Assembly (NCBI RefSeq): GCF_023284005.1
Contig: NZ_JAKIKS010000050.1
Span: forward strand, 1-38,180
Direction of reading: 5' to 3'
Length of the DNA stretch: 38,180 nucleotides
Source of the DNA: Shewanella surugensis
GTDB lineage: Bacteria; Pseudomonadota; Gammaproteobacteria; Enterobacterales; Shewanellaceae
Part shown: in pieces, positions 20,788-30,374 of the stretch
Numbering within the stretch: the first letter of the stretch is position 1
Layout: the number at the start of each line of letters is the position of its first letter
Program-made: the position numbers and the translations under genes
Notes under the pieces: model-generated
What the model saw: only the letters and a program-made list of their open reading frames with translations
Databases searched by the model: none
Told to the model about the DNA's origin: nothing

Positions 20788-20815
20788 ACGACCTGGATAT
20801 AGCGATTCAGGTCGT
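20788..20815. terminator. Hairpin after kdsB
   Basis: ACGACCTG (20788-20795) and CAGGTCGT (20808-20815) form an 8-base stem 11 bases after the kdsB stop. No T run follows, so it may stabilise the transcript end or terminate weakly. Confidence 0.4.
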
Positions 20816-20882
20816 TGACTCAACTCACTGACACCTGAGTCATATTGAGCATTAAGGCATCACAGAGAGCGAAGAGGCAAAC

Positions 20883-21101
20883 ATGTCGAATGTGGAAACA
20901 TGGTTAATCATTATCCTCATCATCGCGGTGATCGCCAGTAACCTAGTGGTACTCAAATACAGCGCTAAATATAAGCTGCCTCAATTTGGTAAAAACAACA
21001 AAAAAGTGCCCAGAAGCACCCAGAAAAAACCGGCGGCGAATGATCAACATCATGATGATCCCACTAAAAACAAAGGGAATAATGACAAATCACCAAAATA
21101 A
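20883..21101 (+). CDS. DUF2897 small membrane protein
   Basis: Single-pass inner-membrane protein of 72 residues. One hydrophobic helix (about 7-25, WLIIILIIAVIASNLVVL) is followed by a basic, then strongly hydrophilic tail rich in Lys, Asn, Asp and His that probably stays in the cytoplasm. The pattern, including KYKLPQFGK, matches DUF2897 as known from Shewanella and Vibrio. AGAGG lies a few bases before ATG 20883. Function unknown. Confidence 0.75.
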   Translation: MSNVETWLIIILIIAVIASNLVVLKYSAKYKLPQFGKNNKKVPRSTQKKPAANDQHHDDPTKNKGNNDKSPK

Positions 21102-21123
21102 GAAACGATTTTTTTGCGCTTGA

Positions 21124-21576
21124 TTATTCAAAATCAAGCTCTGGTAATATGCTCAATGCATGCATTTTTCGCGCATTATATTTCAATGCCCAATCTTGAT
21201 ACCACAGTGTTACTGTTTCCTCTCCACATACATCAGCGATATACTGCATCTGCTCCCTTAATTCATTAACAGAAATAGACTCATTCCGAGTCGAAGACGG
21301 CACATGATGATAAAATTCATTAAATATGCTCATGCAAAAAACATAATAATCTTGAGTAAATAAAATGAAAAAATGCCACATTTCATCAATAATGAATGTT
21401 TCATCGACAATATTAAGCCGCTTAGATCTATCATGTGAATACTCCACACTGGCATACAAAAATAACTTCAACTGCCCAAAAATTACTTCAGCTTCAGGTT
21501 TGGAAATAGCGTAATATTGAGTAAATCGCTCCACCACATTAACATTATGATATTCAAGTAACTTAATCGGGATCAT
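21124..21576 (-). CDS. Glycine-rich-domain-protein-like (GRDP-like) protein
   Basis: Protein of 150 residues without a signal peptide. The block IVDETFIIDEMWHFFILFTQDYYVFCMSIF...YHHVP (about 56-95) matches the core of the GRDP-like family, where a D-E-x-W-H motif and a downstream H-H-x-P recur and probably bind a metal. Function is unknown in bacteria. The start is taken at ATG 21574-21576 (MIPIKLLEYHNV), with GGAGGG seven bases upstream; the frame runs 36 codons further but those overlap a hairpin and a tandem repeat and lack homology. It faces the DUF2897 gene convergently. Confidence 0.6.
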   Translation of the reverse strand: MIPIKLLEYHNVNVVERFTQYYAISKPEAEVIFGQLKLFLYASVEYSHDRSKRLNIVDETFIIDEMWHFFILFTQDYYVFCMSIFNEFYHHVPSSTRNESISVNELREQMQYIADVCGEETVTLWYQDWALKYNARKMHALSILPELDFE

Positions 21577-21650
21577 AAAACATCCCTCCAAGAAGTGAGA
21601 AGTGAGAAGTGTCATGAAATAATAAGATAGCACTTCTTTAAGAAGTGCTA
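21577..21650 (-). promoter_or_regulatory. Leader with 11-base hairpin and triple CACTTCT repeat before the ribosome binding site
   Basis: Read on the minus strand, the leader has a near-perfect foldback with 11-base arms (21650-21640 and 21638-21628, TAGCACTTCTT and AAGAAGTGCTA, one central base). It is followed by CACTTCT three times in tandem (21611-21591) that run straight into TGGAGGG, the ribosome binding site. The 3' arm of the hairpin (AAGAAGTG) is complementary both to its own 5' arm and to the last CACTTCTT next to GGAGGG, so two mutually exclusive folds are possible. This is seen in the sequence; a control role is inference. Confidence 0.45.
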
Positions 21651-21964
21651 GGACATAGAGTATTAACATTGAACAATAAAACAATACATTACTTGATAAT
21701 AATATCTTATTCTGAACTTAAGCTTACAAATAATTAAAAGTATCGATTATAAATTAACATCCTGATATTCTTCAATATGATATATCACTGAAACTTTTGT
21801 AAACATAAGATTTAACTCATTTAACTTTGTTTATTTTACAATTATACTATTCATCTTTTATTAAACGATTTACAAAAGAAATGACAATAATCAAGTTCAA
21901 AATACGCTATATTTAAGCAAGCGATTTCGTTGCCAATATGCTCATTGACGTACAAGGTTTATTT
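21651..21964. other. AT-rich divergent intergenic region
   Basis: Between the GRDP-like gene (minus) and the ATL gene (plus). It should hold both promoters. It is AT-rich, with no gene and no motif I could name. Confidence 0.35.
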
Positions 21965-22369
21965 ATGGATAACACTGTTCTTAATGCTCAATTATCACCC
22001 ATCCCACCAGATCCCCAATCCATAGATCCCTCCCTAACTGCCATGGAAAAAATTTGGCATATTGTTGCAATGATCCCAGAAGGAAACGTCAGTAGTTATG
22101 GTAAAGTCGCCGATTATGCCGGTCTCCCCGGCCGAGCAAGGTATGTGTCTAAAGCCTTAAAATTAGCCCCAAAAAACCTGAGACTCCCTTGGCATAGAGT
22201 CATTAACAGTCAAGGTAAAATATCGTTCCCAATCAATACACCCGCTTTCAGAGAGCAGATGCAATGGCTCACAATGGAAGGCATTATCGTCACCAAAGGC
22301 AGAATAAAATTAACCCAGTTTGAATGGAGACCCGATATGGCCACCTTAGTGCTATCCATTCCTTTTTAA
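21965..22369 (+). CDS. Alkyltransferase-like protein (ATL), MGMT family
   Basis: DNA-binding protein related to O6-methylguanine-DNA methyltransferase. The active-site motif PCHRV of the enzyme reads PWHRV here (Trp for Cys), the mark of ATL proteins, which bind O6-alkylguanine and hand it to nucleotide excision repair instead of removing the alkyl group. The wing EGNVSSYGKVADYAGLPGRARYVSKAL holds the DNA-contact helix with the Arg finger region. Start: ATG 21965 (MDNTVLNAQL) has AAGG seven bases upstream; an in-frame ATG at 21938 has none. Length 134. It is 62 bases upstream of the DUF3108 gene, probably co-transcribed. Confidence 0.85.
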   Translation: MDNTVLNAQLSPIPPDPQSIDPSLTAMEKIWHIVAMIPEGNVSSYGKVADYAGLPGRARYVSKALKLAPKNLRLPWHRVINSQGKISFPINTPAFREQMQWLTMEGIIVTKGRIKLTQFEWRPDMATLVLSIPF

Positions 22370-22431
22370 TGAGCAATGGCTCAATTTCATACTTTACGCA
22401 CTGATATAAAGATTGTTTTAAGGAGTTCCTT

Positions 22432-23223
22432 TTGCTAAAAATGACACACTTTTTACCCGTTTTGAGTTTGTTTCTTATCAGTCATCTTGCGCAGGCTGAA
22501 ATCCCCCCTCTCACCCCTCTCACCCCTCAAACAGCCGAATACCAAGTGAATTATGGCAGTATAGAATTAGGCAAAGCCCGATACCAACTGCTGCCAAAAC
22601 AAGGTGATATTTATCAATATCGTTTTGATAGTGATGTCAGCTTATTAGTCCTTTGGGATAAACGTCATATTGTGAGTGAATTTACCTTACAAGACGGTAA
22701 CTTAGCACCTATTCGTTATACTCACGATAGGACAGGCACTGGATCTGACTATCAAGATCAAACGGTTTTTTTAAAAGATAAGCAAGAAATTTTTAGCCGC
22801 TATAAAGATAAAAAGATAAAACTGCCTTATAAAGAGCGGATCTACGATCCCTTAGTGGCCCAATTGCAAATTCGCCTCGATCTATCGAAAAACAAAAATA
22901 GTCTCGAATACAACATGGTCAAAGAAGGTGAAATTGATGACTATAAATTTAAAGTGGTCGGTCGAGAGAAAATAAAAGTCGTCGGGGGCGTATACGATAC
23001 CATCAAAATCGAAGTCGTCAGAGACAGTAAAAAAAGACAAACCTTTTTCTGGATGGCCCCTTCATTAGCCTATTTACCCATCAGACTCACTCACTTTGAA
23101 AAAGGCAGCAAGCAACTGGATATTCAACTATTAAAGTATAAGTTTAGTCCTGAGTTAACCACGGAAACGAAGACACAATCCGCCCCTTCACAGCCCACGC
23201 CGGTGACGCAAAAGCCGAAATAA
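22432..23223 (+). CDS. DUF3108 domain-containing exported protein
   Basis: Periplasmic protein of 263 residues. The signal peptide is MLKMTHFLPVLSLFLISHLAQA with cleavage probably after Ala22. A short Pro-rich repeat (LTPLTPLTP) follows, then the DUF3108 body: AEYQVNYGSIELGKARYQL, YRFDSDVSLLVLWDKRHIVSEF, and the Lys-rich end DTIKIEVVRDSKKRQTFFWMAP. The family is of unknown function and is found in envelope-associated proteins. Start is TTG 22432 because AGGAG sits six bases upstream; ATG 22441 would be 15 bases away. Confidence 0.75.
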   Translation: MLKMTHFLPVLSLFLISHLAQAEIPPLTPLTPQTAEYQVNYGSIELGKARYQLLPKQGDIYQYRFDSDVSLLVLWDKRHIVSEFTLQDGNLAPIRYTHDRTGTGSDYQDQTVFLKDKQEIFSRYKDKKIKLPYKERIYDPLVAQLQIRLDLSKNKNSLEYNMVKEGEIDDYKFKVVGREKIKVVGGVYDTIKIEVVRDSKKRQTFFWMAPSLAYLPIRLTHFEKGSKQLDIQLLKYKFSPELTTETKTQSAPSQPTPVTQKPK

Positions 23224-23330
23224 AGGTCGTCTCAACGTTGGCGCGAGTCACAAAATGATTTTCCGATGCACATGGCGTACTCGTCATGCGCATCGTTTCT
23301 AACCCAACAAAAAAGACTTTAAGATCATGA

Positions 23331-24125
23331 TTAATCAGTCTTTTCTAAATGATTAATCACCACTTCACCTTTTCTAAAGAGTGTCCATTGACCCGGTTTG
23401 AGAATATTCCACTGCTCATTATGCGTTAACGGCCGCGTTGCAATGACGGTCACAATATCATTGGGGGTGGTTTCTTTATCAAAATCCACGACGACATCGG
23501 TATCGATAAGCTTAGCCTTACCAAAAGGGGCTTTTCGCGTGATATAACACAAGTTATTGGAACAATAGTTCATTAAAAACTCACCATCACTTAAAATCAT
23601 ATTAAACACCCCAAACTGCCTAATTTGATCAGCAAGTTGAGCAATATAGCGATAAACTGACTGCAGATCTTCGGGGGCTTTATAGCCAAACTTTTCCAGC
23701 ACTTTATCTAAAATCCAGCAAAAAGCTTGCTCACTGTCAGTATCTCCCACCGGTAAAAAACATAAGGATGTTAATTTATCCTCATAGCCACTCAGTTGCC
23801 CATTATGAGCATAAGTCCAATACTTCCCCCATAGTTCCCGCATAAAAGGATGGGTATTCTCTAGCGCCACCCCGCCACGATTAGCCTGCCTAATATGACT
23901 GATCACCAATTCACTTTTAATTGGAAACGATTTAATCATGGTGGCAATATGGGACTCACTGCTTGGGCAGGCATCTTTAAAAGAACGACTCCCCTTGCCT
24001 TCATAAAAGGTGATCCCCCACCCATCGATATGGGGACCTGTCACCCCCCCTCTTTCCGCCAACCCTGTAAAACTAAACACGATATCAGTCGGCACATTCG
24101 CACTCATGGCCAGCAGCTCACACAT
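23331..24125 (-). CDS. yafJ: Class II glutamine amidotransferase, YafJ family
   Basis: Ntn-type amidotransferase-like protein. The catalytic Cys2 follows the initiator Met (MCELLAMSANVPTDI), and the family signatures HIDGWGITFYEGKGSR, HIRQANRGGVALENTHPF and WTYAHNGQL are present. The protein closely resembles E. coli YafJ over its length (264 residues). Amidotransferases of this class release ammonia from glutamine; no partner domain is fused, and the physiological substrate of YafJ is not established. AGGTGA lies about five bases before the start. Confidence 0.9.
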   Translation of the reverse strand: MCELLAMSANVPTDIVFSFTGLAERGGVTGPHIDGWGITFYEGKGSRSFKDACPSSESHIATMIKSFPIKSELVISHIRQANRGGVALENTHPFMRELWGKYWTYAHNGQLSGYEDKLTSLCFLPVGDTDSEQAFCWILDKVLEKFGYKAPEDLQSVYRYIAQLADQIRQFGVFNMILSDGEFLMNYCSNNLCYITRKAPFGKAKLIDTDVVVDFDKETTPNDIVTVIATRPLTHNEQWNILKPGQWTLFRKGEVVINHLEKTD

Positions 24126-24217
24126 TTTATTTCACCTACTTTAGACACTATAAACCCTATTCTAAGCTATTTTACTCAGTTCTGAAGCCAGATTAAATAA
24201 TTAAAAAACAATAAATA

Positions 24218-24235
24218 TTCAAACAAATGTTTAAA
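24218..24235. promoter_or_regulatory. PsrA-like box upstream of fadE
   Basis: TTCAAACAAATGTTTAAA is an imperfect palindrome (7 of 9 pairs) with the CAAAC-N4-GTTT layout of PsrA sites. PsrA is a TetR regulator of fatty acid degradation in Pseudomonas and Shewanella. It lies about 140 bases before the fadE start. Assignment is by motif only. Confidence 0.45.
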
Positions 24236-24277
24236 AAAGCTTGTATTACTTTTCGCTTCGGTTTAAATTTCATAATA

Positions 24278-24294
24278 CACAGGTCAGACCACGA
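24278..24294. promoter_or_regulatory. FadR-like operator upstream of fadE
   Basis: CACAGGTCAGACCACGA contains the core GGTC-N-GACC, centred at 24286, of the gammaproteobacterial FadR consensus (about AACTGGTCNGACCAGTT). FadR represses fatty acid degradation genes until long-chain acyl-CoA binds it, so its position 80 bases before fadE fits. Confidence 0.65.
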
Positions 24295-24373
24295 AATGAT
24301 TAAGGCCTAGATACCCGTAAATATTAGTGACCATTTTCGATGATTTAAGGTCACACTTTGAAGGAGAAAGACA

Positions 24374-26821
24374 GTGAATACGCTACTTTGGATTATAGCG
24401 ATGATCTTAGTGTTAGGTACATTAACCTACTTAAGAGTATCTTTGCTTACTGCTACACTTAGTGCCGCCATTATTATGGTGGCAGGATCAATACTTGATA
24501 TTATCAATCCCATTGCTTGGATTGTTTTTTTAGTGTTGGCTTTACCGCTTAACCTCACCTCTTTTCGTAAAAACTTTATTACCCGTCCATTGTTAAAGGT
24601 GTATCGCGGGATCATGCCTGAGATGTCGTCGACTGAAAAAGAAGCGATTGAAGCAGGAACTACTTGGTGGGAAGCCGATCTTTTTGCAGGTAACCCCAGT
24701 TGGAAGAAACTTCACAATTATCCTAAACCCACCTTATCCGTTGAAGAGAAGGCTTTTATTGATGGACCTGTTGTCGAAGTTTGTACAATGGTCAATCAAC
24801 ATCAAGTCTCTCATCAACTTGCCGATTTACCCCAAGATGTTTGGCAGTTTTTAAAAGATAATGGCTTTTTCGCCATGATCATTAAAAAGAAATACGGTGG
24901 GTTAGAATTTTCTGCTTATGCACAATCACGTGTATTGCAAAAACTGGCTGGCGTGAGCAGCGAACTCGCCTCCACAGTCGGCGTGCCCAATTCACTCGGT
25001 CCTGGCGAATTACTACAGCATTACGGTACCACCGCCCAACAAGATCATTATTTACCTCGCCTTGCCAAAGGACTCGAAGTCCCTTGTTTTGCCCTAACTA
25101 GCCCAGAAGCCGGCAGCGATGCAGGCGCAATACCCGATTTTGGTATTGTCTGTAAAGGTCAGTGGGAAGGCGAAGAAATTTTAGGTATGAAACTGACTTG
25201 GAACAAGCGCTACATTACCTTGGCTCCCGTTGCGACCGTACTCGGTTTAGCCTTTAAGCTTAAGGATCCTGATGGTTTATTGGGTGATAAAACAGAATTA
25301 GGCATCACTTGTGCCTTAATCCCAACCGCACTAAAAGGCGTCATTACTGGCCGCCGTCATTTCCCACTGAACTGTATGTTCCAAAATGGTCCCACGCAAG
25401 GCGAAGGCGTTTTTGTTCCTTTAAGCTTCATCATTGGTGGTCCTGAAATGGCTGGTCAAGGCTGGCGTATGCTGGTTGAATGTTTATCGGTTGGCCGCGG
25501 TATTACGCTGCCTTCAAACTCTGCAGGTGGGGTTAAAACAGTCGCGCTAGCAACTGGTGCTTATGCGCGTATTCGCCGCCAATTTAAATTACCAATCGGC
25601 AAGCTTGAAGGCATTGAAGAGCCAATGGCCCGTATTGGCGGTAATGCTTATCTAATGGATGCCGTCGCATCATTGACCACTACCGGTATCGATTTAGGTG
25701 AAAAGCCTTCCGTGGTAACGGCTATCGTTAAATGTCATTTAACCGATAGAATGCAAAAAAGTGTTATTGATGCAATGGATATTCATGGTGGTAAAGGGGT
25801 TTGTCTTGGCCCCAATAACTATCTTGGCCGAGGTTATCAAGCCGCACCGATCGCGATTACGGTCGAAGGCGCCAATATCCTGACCCGTTCGATGATCATT
25901 TATGGTCAAGGTGCCATTCGTTGTCACCCTTATGTATTGACCGAAATGGAATCAGCATTTGATCCCGATGCCAGTAAAGGCTTAACTGACTTTGATGCTG
26001 CCATCTTTGGTCACATTGGCTTTGCCGCCAGTAACTTTGTACGTAGTGTTTGGTTAGGCTTAACATCGAGTCGCTTCTCTAACTCTCCTTATTCTGATAA
26101 CACAAAACGTTACTATCAGCATATGAACCGTTTTAGTGCAAACTTAGCCTTACTGTCTGATTTGGCGATGGCCACATTAGGCGGCGACTTAAAGCGTAAA
26201 GAACGTATTTCGGCACGCTTAGGTGATTTACTGAGTCAGTTATACTTAACATCAGCAACGCTGAAACGTTATGAAGATGATGGACGTCAAACAGAAGATT
26301 TACCGCTTGTCCACTGGGCGGTAGAAGATTCATTGCATAAGTTACAAACCTCACTTGATGAGTTATTAGATAACTTCCCCATGGGATTAGGCCGAGTCTT
26401 ACGTCCGGTGATTTTCCCATTTGGTCGTCCACTAACACGTCCAAGTGATGTACTCGACCACAAAGTCGCTGCCATTATGCAAACACCTTGTGCTAGCCGT
26501 GATCGTTTAGGGGATGGCCAATATTTTGAAGCTCACGAGAATAATCCGGTCGGCATTCAAGAGGCCACCTTTAAAGATTTACTCGCTGCAGAGCCCGTCT
26601 TTGACAAAGTCTGTAAAGCCGCTAACAAACGTTTACCTTTCATGTGGCTAGATAAAATCGCAGCCGAAGGTAAAGCCCTTGGAGTCTTAACAGATGATGA
26701 AGTAAGCTTACTGGAAAGAGCGGAAATTGGCCGCATGAAGTCTATCAATGTCGATGATTTCTCAGCCGAAGAATTACAAGCTCAAATCATTATAGAAAAA
26801 AAGCACGAACAAGCCGCTTAG
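24374..26821 (+). CDS. fadE: Acyl-CoA dehydrogenase FadE
   Basis: FAD-dependent dehydrogenase of beta-oxidation: forms trans-2-enoyl-CoA from acyl-CoA. The protein is 815 residues, matching E. coli FadE (814). It begins with two hydrophobic segments (about 3-30 and 33-50), an inner-membrane anchor typical of FadE. The dehydrogenase region follows ([79 protein letters not shown]) and then a long FadE-specific C-terminal domain. Start is GTG 24374 with AAGGAG seven bases upstream. It is preceded by FadR-like and PsrA-like sites and ends at a strong terminator, so it is monocistronic. Confidence 0.95.
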   Translation: MNTLLWIIAMILVLGTLTYLRVSLLTATLSAAIIMVAGSILDIINPIAWIVFLVLALPLNLTSFRKNFITRPLLKVYRGIMPEMSSTEKEAIEAGTTWWEADLFAGNPSWKKLHNYPKPTLSVEEKAFIDGPVVEVCTMVNQHQVSHQLADLPQDVWQFLKDNGFFAMIIKKKYGGLEFSAYAQSRVLQKLAGVSSELASTVGVPNSLGPGELLQHYGTTAQQDHYLPRLAKGLEVPCFALTSPEAGSDAGAIPDFGIVCKGQWEGEEILGMKLTWNKRYITLAPVATVLGLAFKLKDPDGLLGDKTELGITCALIPTALKGVITGRRHFPLNCMFQNGPTQGEGVFVPLSFIIGGPEMAGQGWRMLVECLSVGRGITLPSNSAGGVKTVALATGAYARIRRQFKLPIGKLEGIEEPMARIGGNAYLMDAVASLTTTGIDLGEKPSVVTAIVKCHLTDRMQKSVIDAMDIHGGKGVCLGPNNYLGRGYQAAPIAITVEGANILTRSMIIYGQGAIRCHPYVLTEMESAFDPDASKGLTDFDAAIFGHIGFAASNFVRSVWLGLTSSRFSNSPYSDNTKRYYQHMNRFSANLALLSDLAMATLGGDLKRKERISARLGDLLSQLYLTSATLKRYEDDGRQTEDLPLVHWAVEDSLHKLQTSLDELLDNFPMGLGRVLRPVIFPFGRPLTRPSDVLDHKVAAIMQTPCASRDRLGDGQYFEAHENNPVGIQEATFKDLLAAEPVFDKVCKAANKRLPFMWLDKIAAEGKALGVLTDDEVSLLERAEIGRMKSINVDDFSAEELQAQIIIEKKHEQAA

Positions 26822-26874
26822 AAGCACACGCGCACACAAAGCGACTATAGCGCGTACCCGTCTTTAGCCGATAT

Positions 26875-26909
26875 CAAAAAAGGAGACTCTAATCGAGTCT
26901 CCTTTTTTA
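26875..26909. terminator. Bidirectional rho-independent terminator
   Basis: AGGAGACTC (26881-26889), loop TAATC, GAGTCTCCT (26895-26903), flanked by an A run on the left and a T run on the right. It can end both fadE and the convergent M4 protease gene. Confidence 0.9.
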
Positions 26910-27001
26910 TTGCCTAACAGATTAGTTATACTTTAAATCAACCTATTATGTGACTTGTATTTGGCTCAAGCCACTCTCGACCATACATTACTGCACATGA
27001 C

Positions 27002-29224
27002 TTATTGAACATTAATAGTATAATCTTCCACTTCACCCCAGCTAAAGTTTTCACAGGCTGATACCGATGAATTCCATTGCATTGCCACTCTCATCACAGT
27101 TTGACCTGACATGGCCGTTGCAGGTAGCGTTAGTGTACCCGATGCCGCATTCGATACGCTTGCTGTAAAGAGCTGCTCATCCGCATCATCAAAATCACCA
27201 TCTTGGTTTAAATCAACCCAAACAAACCACCTTTCTGTGTATGATGCACCTGAGTATCCAGATGTTAGCACCATAGAGTATCCAGTGCCTTTGACCATAT
27301 CGATCACTTGATCGGTATGGTCAGAGTAACCACTGGCACCAGAGCTATGACTAAAGCTGCCCACACTCACACCACTTACCCACTCATAACTATTAGAGCC
27401 ACCTGCTGCTGCACAATATTCAGGCGTGGAAGCCACATTCACTGTTTGTGTGACCAAATGAGAACGATCGTCTACATCAGTAACCATTAAGCTCACTTGA
27501 TAAGAGCCTGCACCCGCATAGGTATACACAGGATTTTGAGCAGTAGAGTGACCTCCTTCACCAAAATCCCATTCCCAAGTACTAATGCTACCATTAGGAC
27601 TGCTACTCAAATCAGTAAAGTTCACTGTTAAGAACTGTTTACTAAATGAAAAATCAGCCACTGGCTCATCAGGGATCACCAAATCAATCCCCACTACGGC
27701 AAAGGCATCGCGAATATCTGCAGCAGGATAATCGAAATTAGGATTGGTTTGTTTCAGCTCCATCGCCGCATCTAAAATACCTTCAGCGCCTTGTTGGAAA
27801 TTCGTCAACGGTCCCCAATAATCTAAATTAGCTTTCACCCAAATATCAAAGGCGGTATGTGTATCCCAGCCCGCTGTCGTCGCTAGATTATAAAAAGCAC
27901 GATTAAACACCCCACTAGAATAATGCACATCTAGCCCATCATAATAATCATCAACATGGCCAATCGAGCGTCCATCTAATGTAGGATCCGCAAAATAACG
28001 TAATGCGCCACTCGCGGCTTTAAAAATATCCGCCCCCACCATAAAGTCATTGCTGCCTTTCATGTAAAACTCAGCGGCATCACCTGAAATATCTGAAAAT
28101 GATTCATTAATCCCGCCGGGTTGCTTATCGTATTCTAAATCAGAATTTTGCTCTGTTACCCCATGGCTCACTTCATGAGCAGATACATCCAGAGACGTTA
28201 ATGGATAAAAGGTATTTCGACCATCACCAAAGGTCATCGAAGAGCCGTTCCAAAACGCATTTTCATAGTTATTAGAATAATGCACCCGCATGGTGAGCTG
28301 AAAAGTCAGTGGTGCCGTTTGATACCAATCTTCAAACATGTCAAAGACTACCCCGCCAAAGAAATGGGCATCATTCAGCGGAGAGTAAGCGCCATTAATC
28401 TCTTTCTTGGTATTTTCATAGCAACCAAACTCAAACACATTGCTTCCCGATGTGCCATGATTTAAATCCACGGTTTTCACATTGGTATTTTCCATTTGGC
28501 AGGTCGTGCCATCCACATCAATGATATCAAGTGTCGGAAAATCGGTACCATAATGATATTGACCCACTTTTGCATTACCACCAGGCCCAGTGCCATCCGC
28601 AAAGGCTAAACCATCATAGGTTGCTATCATGTCGCCTGTGGTCGCATCAATCAGGTAAGTCGGGCGAGTGGGATGTCCTCCAGTGACCGAATCGGCAAAA
28701 AATGACACAAAAATAGCCAGCTTAGCTTGATTTCTTTCATTTAAATAAATGACTTTTTCACTAACGACATTTTCGAACACCCAACTTTTAACGTCTGGAT
28801 TCGAGGCTTTTAGCGCTTGCTTCTGCGTGACTAAAGCTTGTTTAGCATGCATTTTATTGGTTTGCACGTGATGAGCCGTCAGCTCTTTTTCTATTCCCGT
28901 GAGCAACGTACCATGCAATGCAACCACTTGCTGGCTTTCATCCGTTGTAACAAGCACATGATGACCCCATACCGGTAATCCTAAATGCCGTTGGCGATAT
29001 CGACTATGAGTCAAGTTTGCCGAGGTCGTATGCTGCTTAATGAGTTCTAAGCTGTCATTATTGGTGAGATTTAGCACACTACTCAAATCGCTCTTATTGG
29101 CGTTAAGGTGTAAATAAGCCGTTTGGGCATTTCTTAAGTCAATGGTCTCTGCTGCTAACGTACTTTGAGGTAATATCGAAAAGAGACCTAATATGGCACA
29201 AGATATAATACTTTTTTTAAACAT
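27002..29224 (-). CDS. Secreted M4 (vibriolysin-type) metalloprotease with PKD and GEVED domains
   Basis: Extracellular zinc endopeptidase. Signal peptide at 1-24 (core IISCAILGLFSIL, end TLAA), then the FTP/PepSY propeptide (about 30-205), then the M4 domain. Zinc ligands are His350 and His354 in SAHEVSHG and Glu374 in GGINESFSD; the catalytic His434 is in LDVHYSSG. After the peptidase come a PKD domain (about 521-598, with ISTWEWDFGEGG and the VYTYAGAGSYQVSLMV strand) and a GEVED-type domain (about 603-740, FVWVDLNQDGDFDDADEQLF and ending GEVEDYTINVQ). Such domains attach proteases to insoluble substrates. Length 740. ATG 29224 has AAGGAT six bases upstream. The gene is complete. Confidence 0.92.
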   Translation of the reverse strand: MFKKSIISCAILGLFSILPQSTLAAETIDLRNAQTAYLHLNANKSDLSSVLNLTNNDSLELIKQHTTSANLTHSRYRQRHLGLPVWGHHVLVTTDESQQVVALHGTLLTGIEKELTAHHVQTNKMHAKQALVTQKQALKASNPDVKSWVFENVVSEKVIYLNERNQAKLAIFVSFFADSVTGGHPTRPTYLIDATTGDMIATYDGLAFADGTGPGGNAKVGQYHYGTDFPTLDIIDVDGTTCQMENTNVKTVDLNHGTSGSNVFEFGCYENTKKEINGAYSPLNDAHFFGGVVFDMFEDWYQTAPLTFQLTMRVHYSNNYENAFWNGSSMTFGDGRNTFYPLTSLDVSAHEVSHGVTEQNSDLEYDKQPGGINESFSDISGDAAEFYMKGSNDFMVGADIFKAASGALRYFADPTLDGRSIGHVDDYYDGLDVHYSSGVFNRAFYNLATTAGWDTHTAFDIWVKANLDYWGPLTNFQQGAEGILDAAMELKQTNPNFDYPAADIRDAFAVVGIDLVIPDEPVADFSFSKQFLTVNFTDLSSSPNGSISTWEWDFGEGGHSTAQNPVYTYAGAGSYQVSLMVTDVDDRSHLVTQTVNVASTPEYCAAAGGSNSYEWVSGVSVGSFSHSSGASGYSDHTDQVIDMVKGTGYSMVLTSGYSGASYTERWFVWVDLNQDGDFDDADEQLFTASVSNAASGTLTLPATAMSGQTVMRVAMQWNSSVSACENFSWGEVEDYTINVQ

Positions 29225-30056
29225 TTAAATATCCTTATTATATTATAAAAGTGAATGATTAACGACTATATCAATACATAAATGAATATTAAGCCACATA
29301 AAACAGCTCGATACTTTTACAAGAGAAATATAATGCTTTCACTTTTACTCTTATAATACTTCTATTTTAAAATCACAGTTTAAAACTGGACCCAACAACC
29401 ATATTTATAAAAACTGTTTATTCGCTTTATATTTACAATCATAAAAAACACCAAAACTAAAACACCTATGACATTATCGAGTACTATAAATTTTATTAGC
29501 TCAACCGTTAATCCTTTATCATAAAAAACACATTAATTTTGTGAGAAAAAACACAATAAAACTCATTGAAATATAATTTATTCTCACATTGCGATCTAAG
29601 GCTAGTACAGAGAAAAGACTTGTCAAACATAAAGCATTAACTTTTACTAATAAAGCATAAACATATATAAACTAGTAACTTGTTAAAAACAAAGTATTCC
29701 GCAACTATAAGGGAAAACAATAATAGTTTGAAATATAATAATAAAATCCAGAAAAAACCATTAAGCTAAAAAATAAAGATGTTGGAATATTAGCCTAACC
29801 ATGGATAACTCATTATGAAGAGCTAATGCTTTATGACTACAAGTCATTGAGTAATCGATAATAAAAACAGACATTATCATCATAAAATTAAAAGTTTACA
29901 GAAAAACAAACTCATCATAGTTAGCCCAACGCTAATATAATAATGTCGAACATATAAAATGGCATTGAAATAAACATTAAACAATATAATACAGAGTAAT
30001 CTATACAAGCATTAAAGTTAATTTATAAAACAATCCTCAATACACACTAGCAATAC
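29225..30056. other. AT-rich gene-free region
   Basis: 832 bases with very low GC and no frame that looks like a gene on either strand. It holds the M4 protease promoter (left side, minus strand) and the 3' end of the AtuA operon (right side). A 13-base palindrome, CAGTTT-A-AAACTG (29376-29388), lies 152 bases upstream of the protease start and may be an operator. I see no RNA gene or mobile-element end. Confidence 0.4.
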
Positions 30057-30374
30057 TCAAAGGTTGATAAACAGATTTAATAAAGGTGCGTGCTGCTGTG
30101 CGCCATAAACATCTTTATCACCTTTGCAGCCTGAAGGTTGAGTTCGGTTAAGGACAATCTTAATAGCTTTGGCGGGGGAAAAATAAATAATAGATTTAAC
30201 TTCATCAACCTTAATACTGTATAATCTAGCAATAACCTCTTTATTAAACTGCTGGGTTTCTTTTACTTTTTCATAGTCATTTCTGTCTGTAAAAATAATA
30301 TCCAGAGTTAACTCAAAGGGACTGCAATTTTTAGAGCGGATCACCTTTGCTAACTCCGTTAATGTCTTTTTCAT
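30057..30374 (-). CDS. AtuA-related C-terminal-domain protein
   Basis: Small protein (105 residues) matching the domain that follows the AtuA core in many species, fused or encoded separately. The start overlaps the stop of the upstream gene by one base (TAATG), with GAGGTGA before it, so the two are coupled and probably form a complex. The final 35 residues are Gly/Gln/Ala-rich (CKGDKDVYGAQQHAPLLNLFINL). Function unknown beyond the link to AtuA. Confidence 0.75.
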   Translation of the reverse strand: MKKTLTELAKVIRSKNCSPFELTLDIIFTDRNDYEKVKETQQFNKEVIARLYSIKVDEVKSIIYFSPAKAIKIVLNRTQPSGCKGDKDVYGAQQHAPLLNLFINL

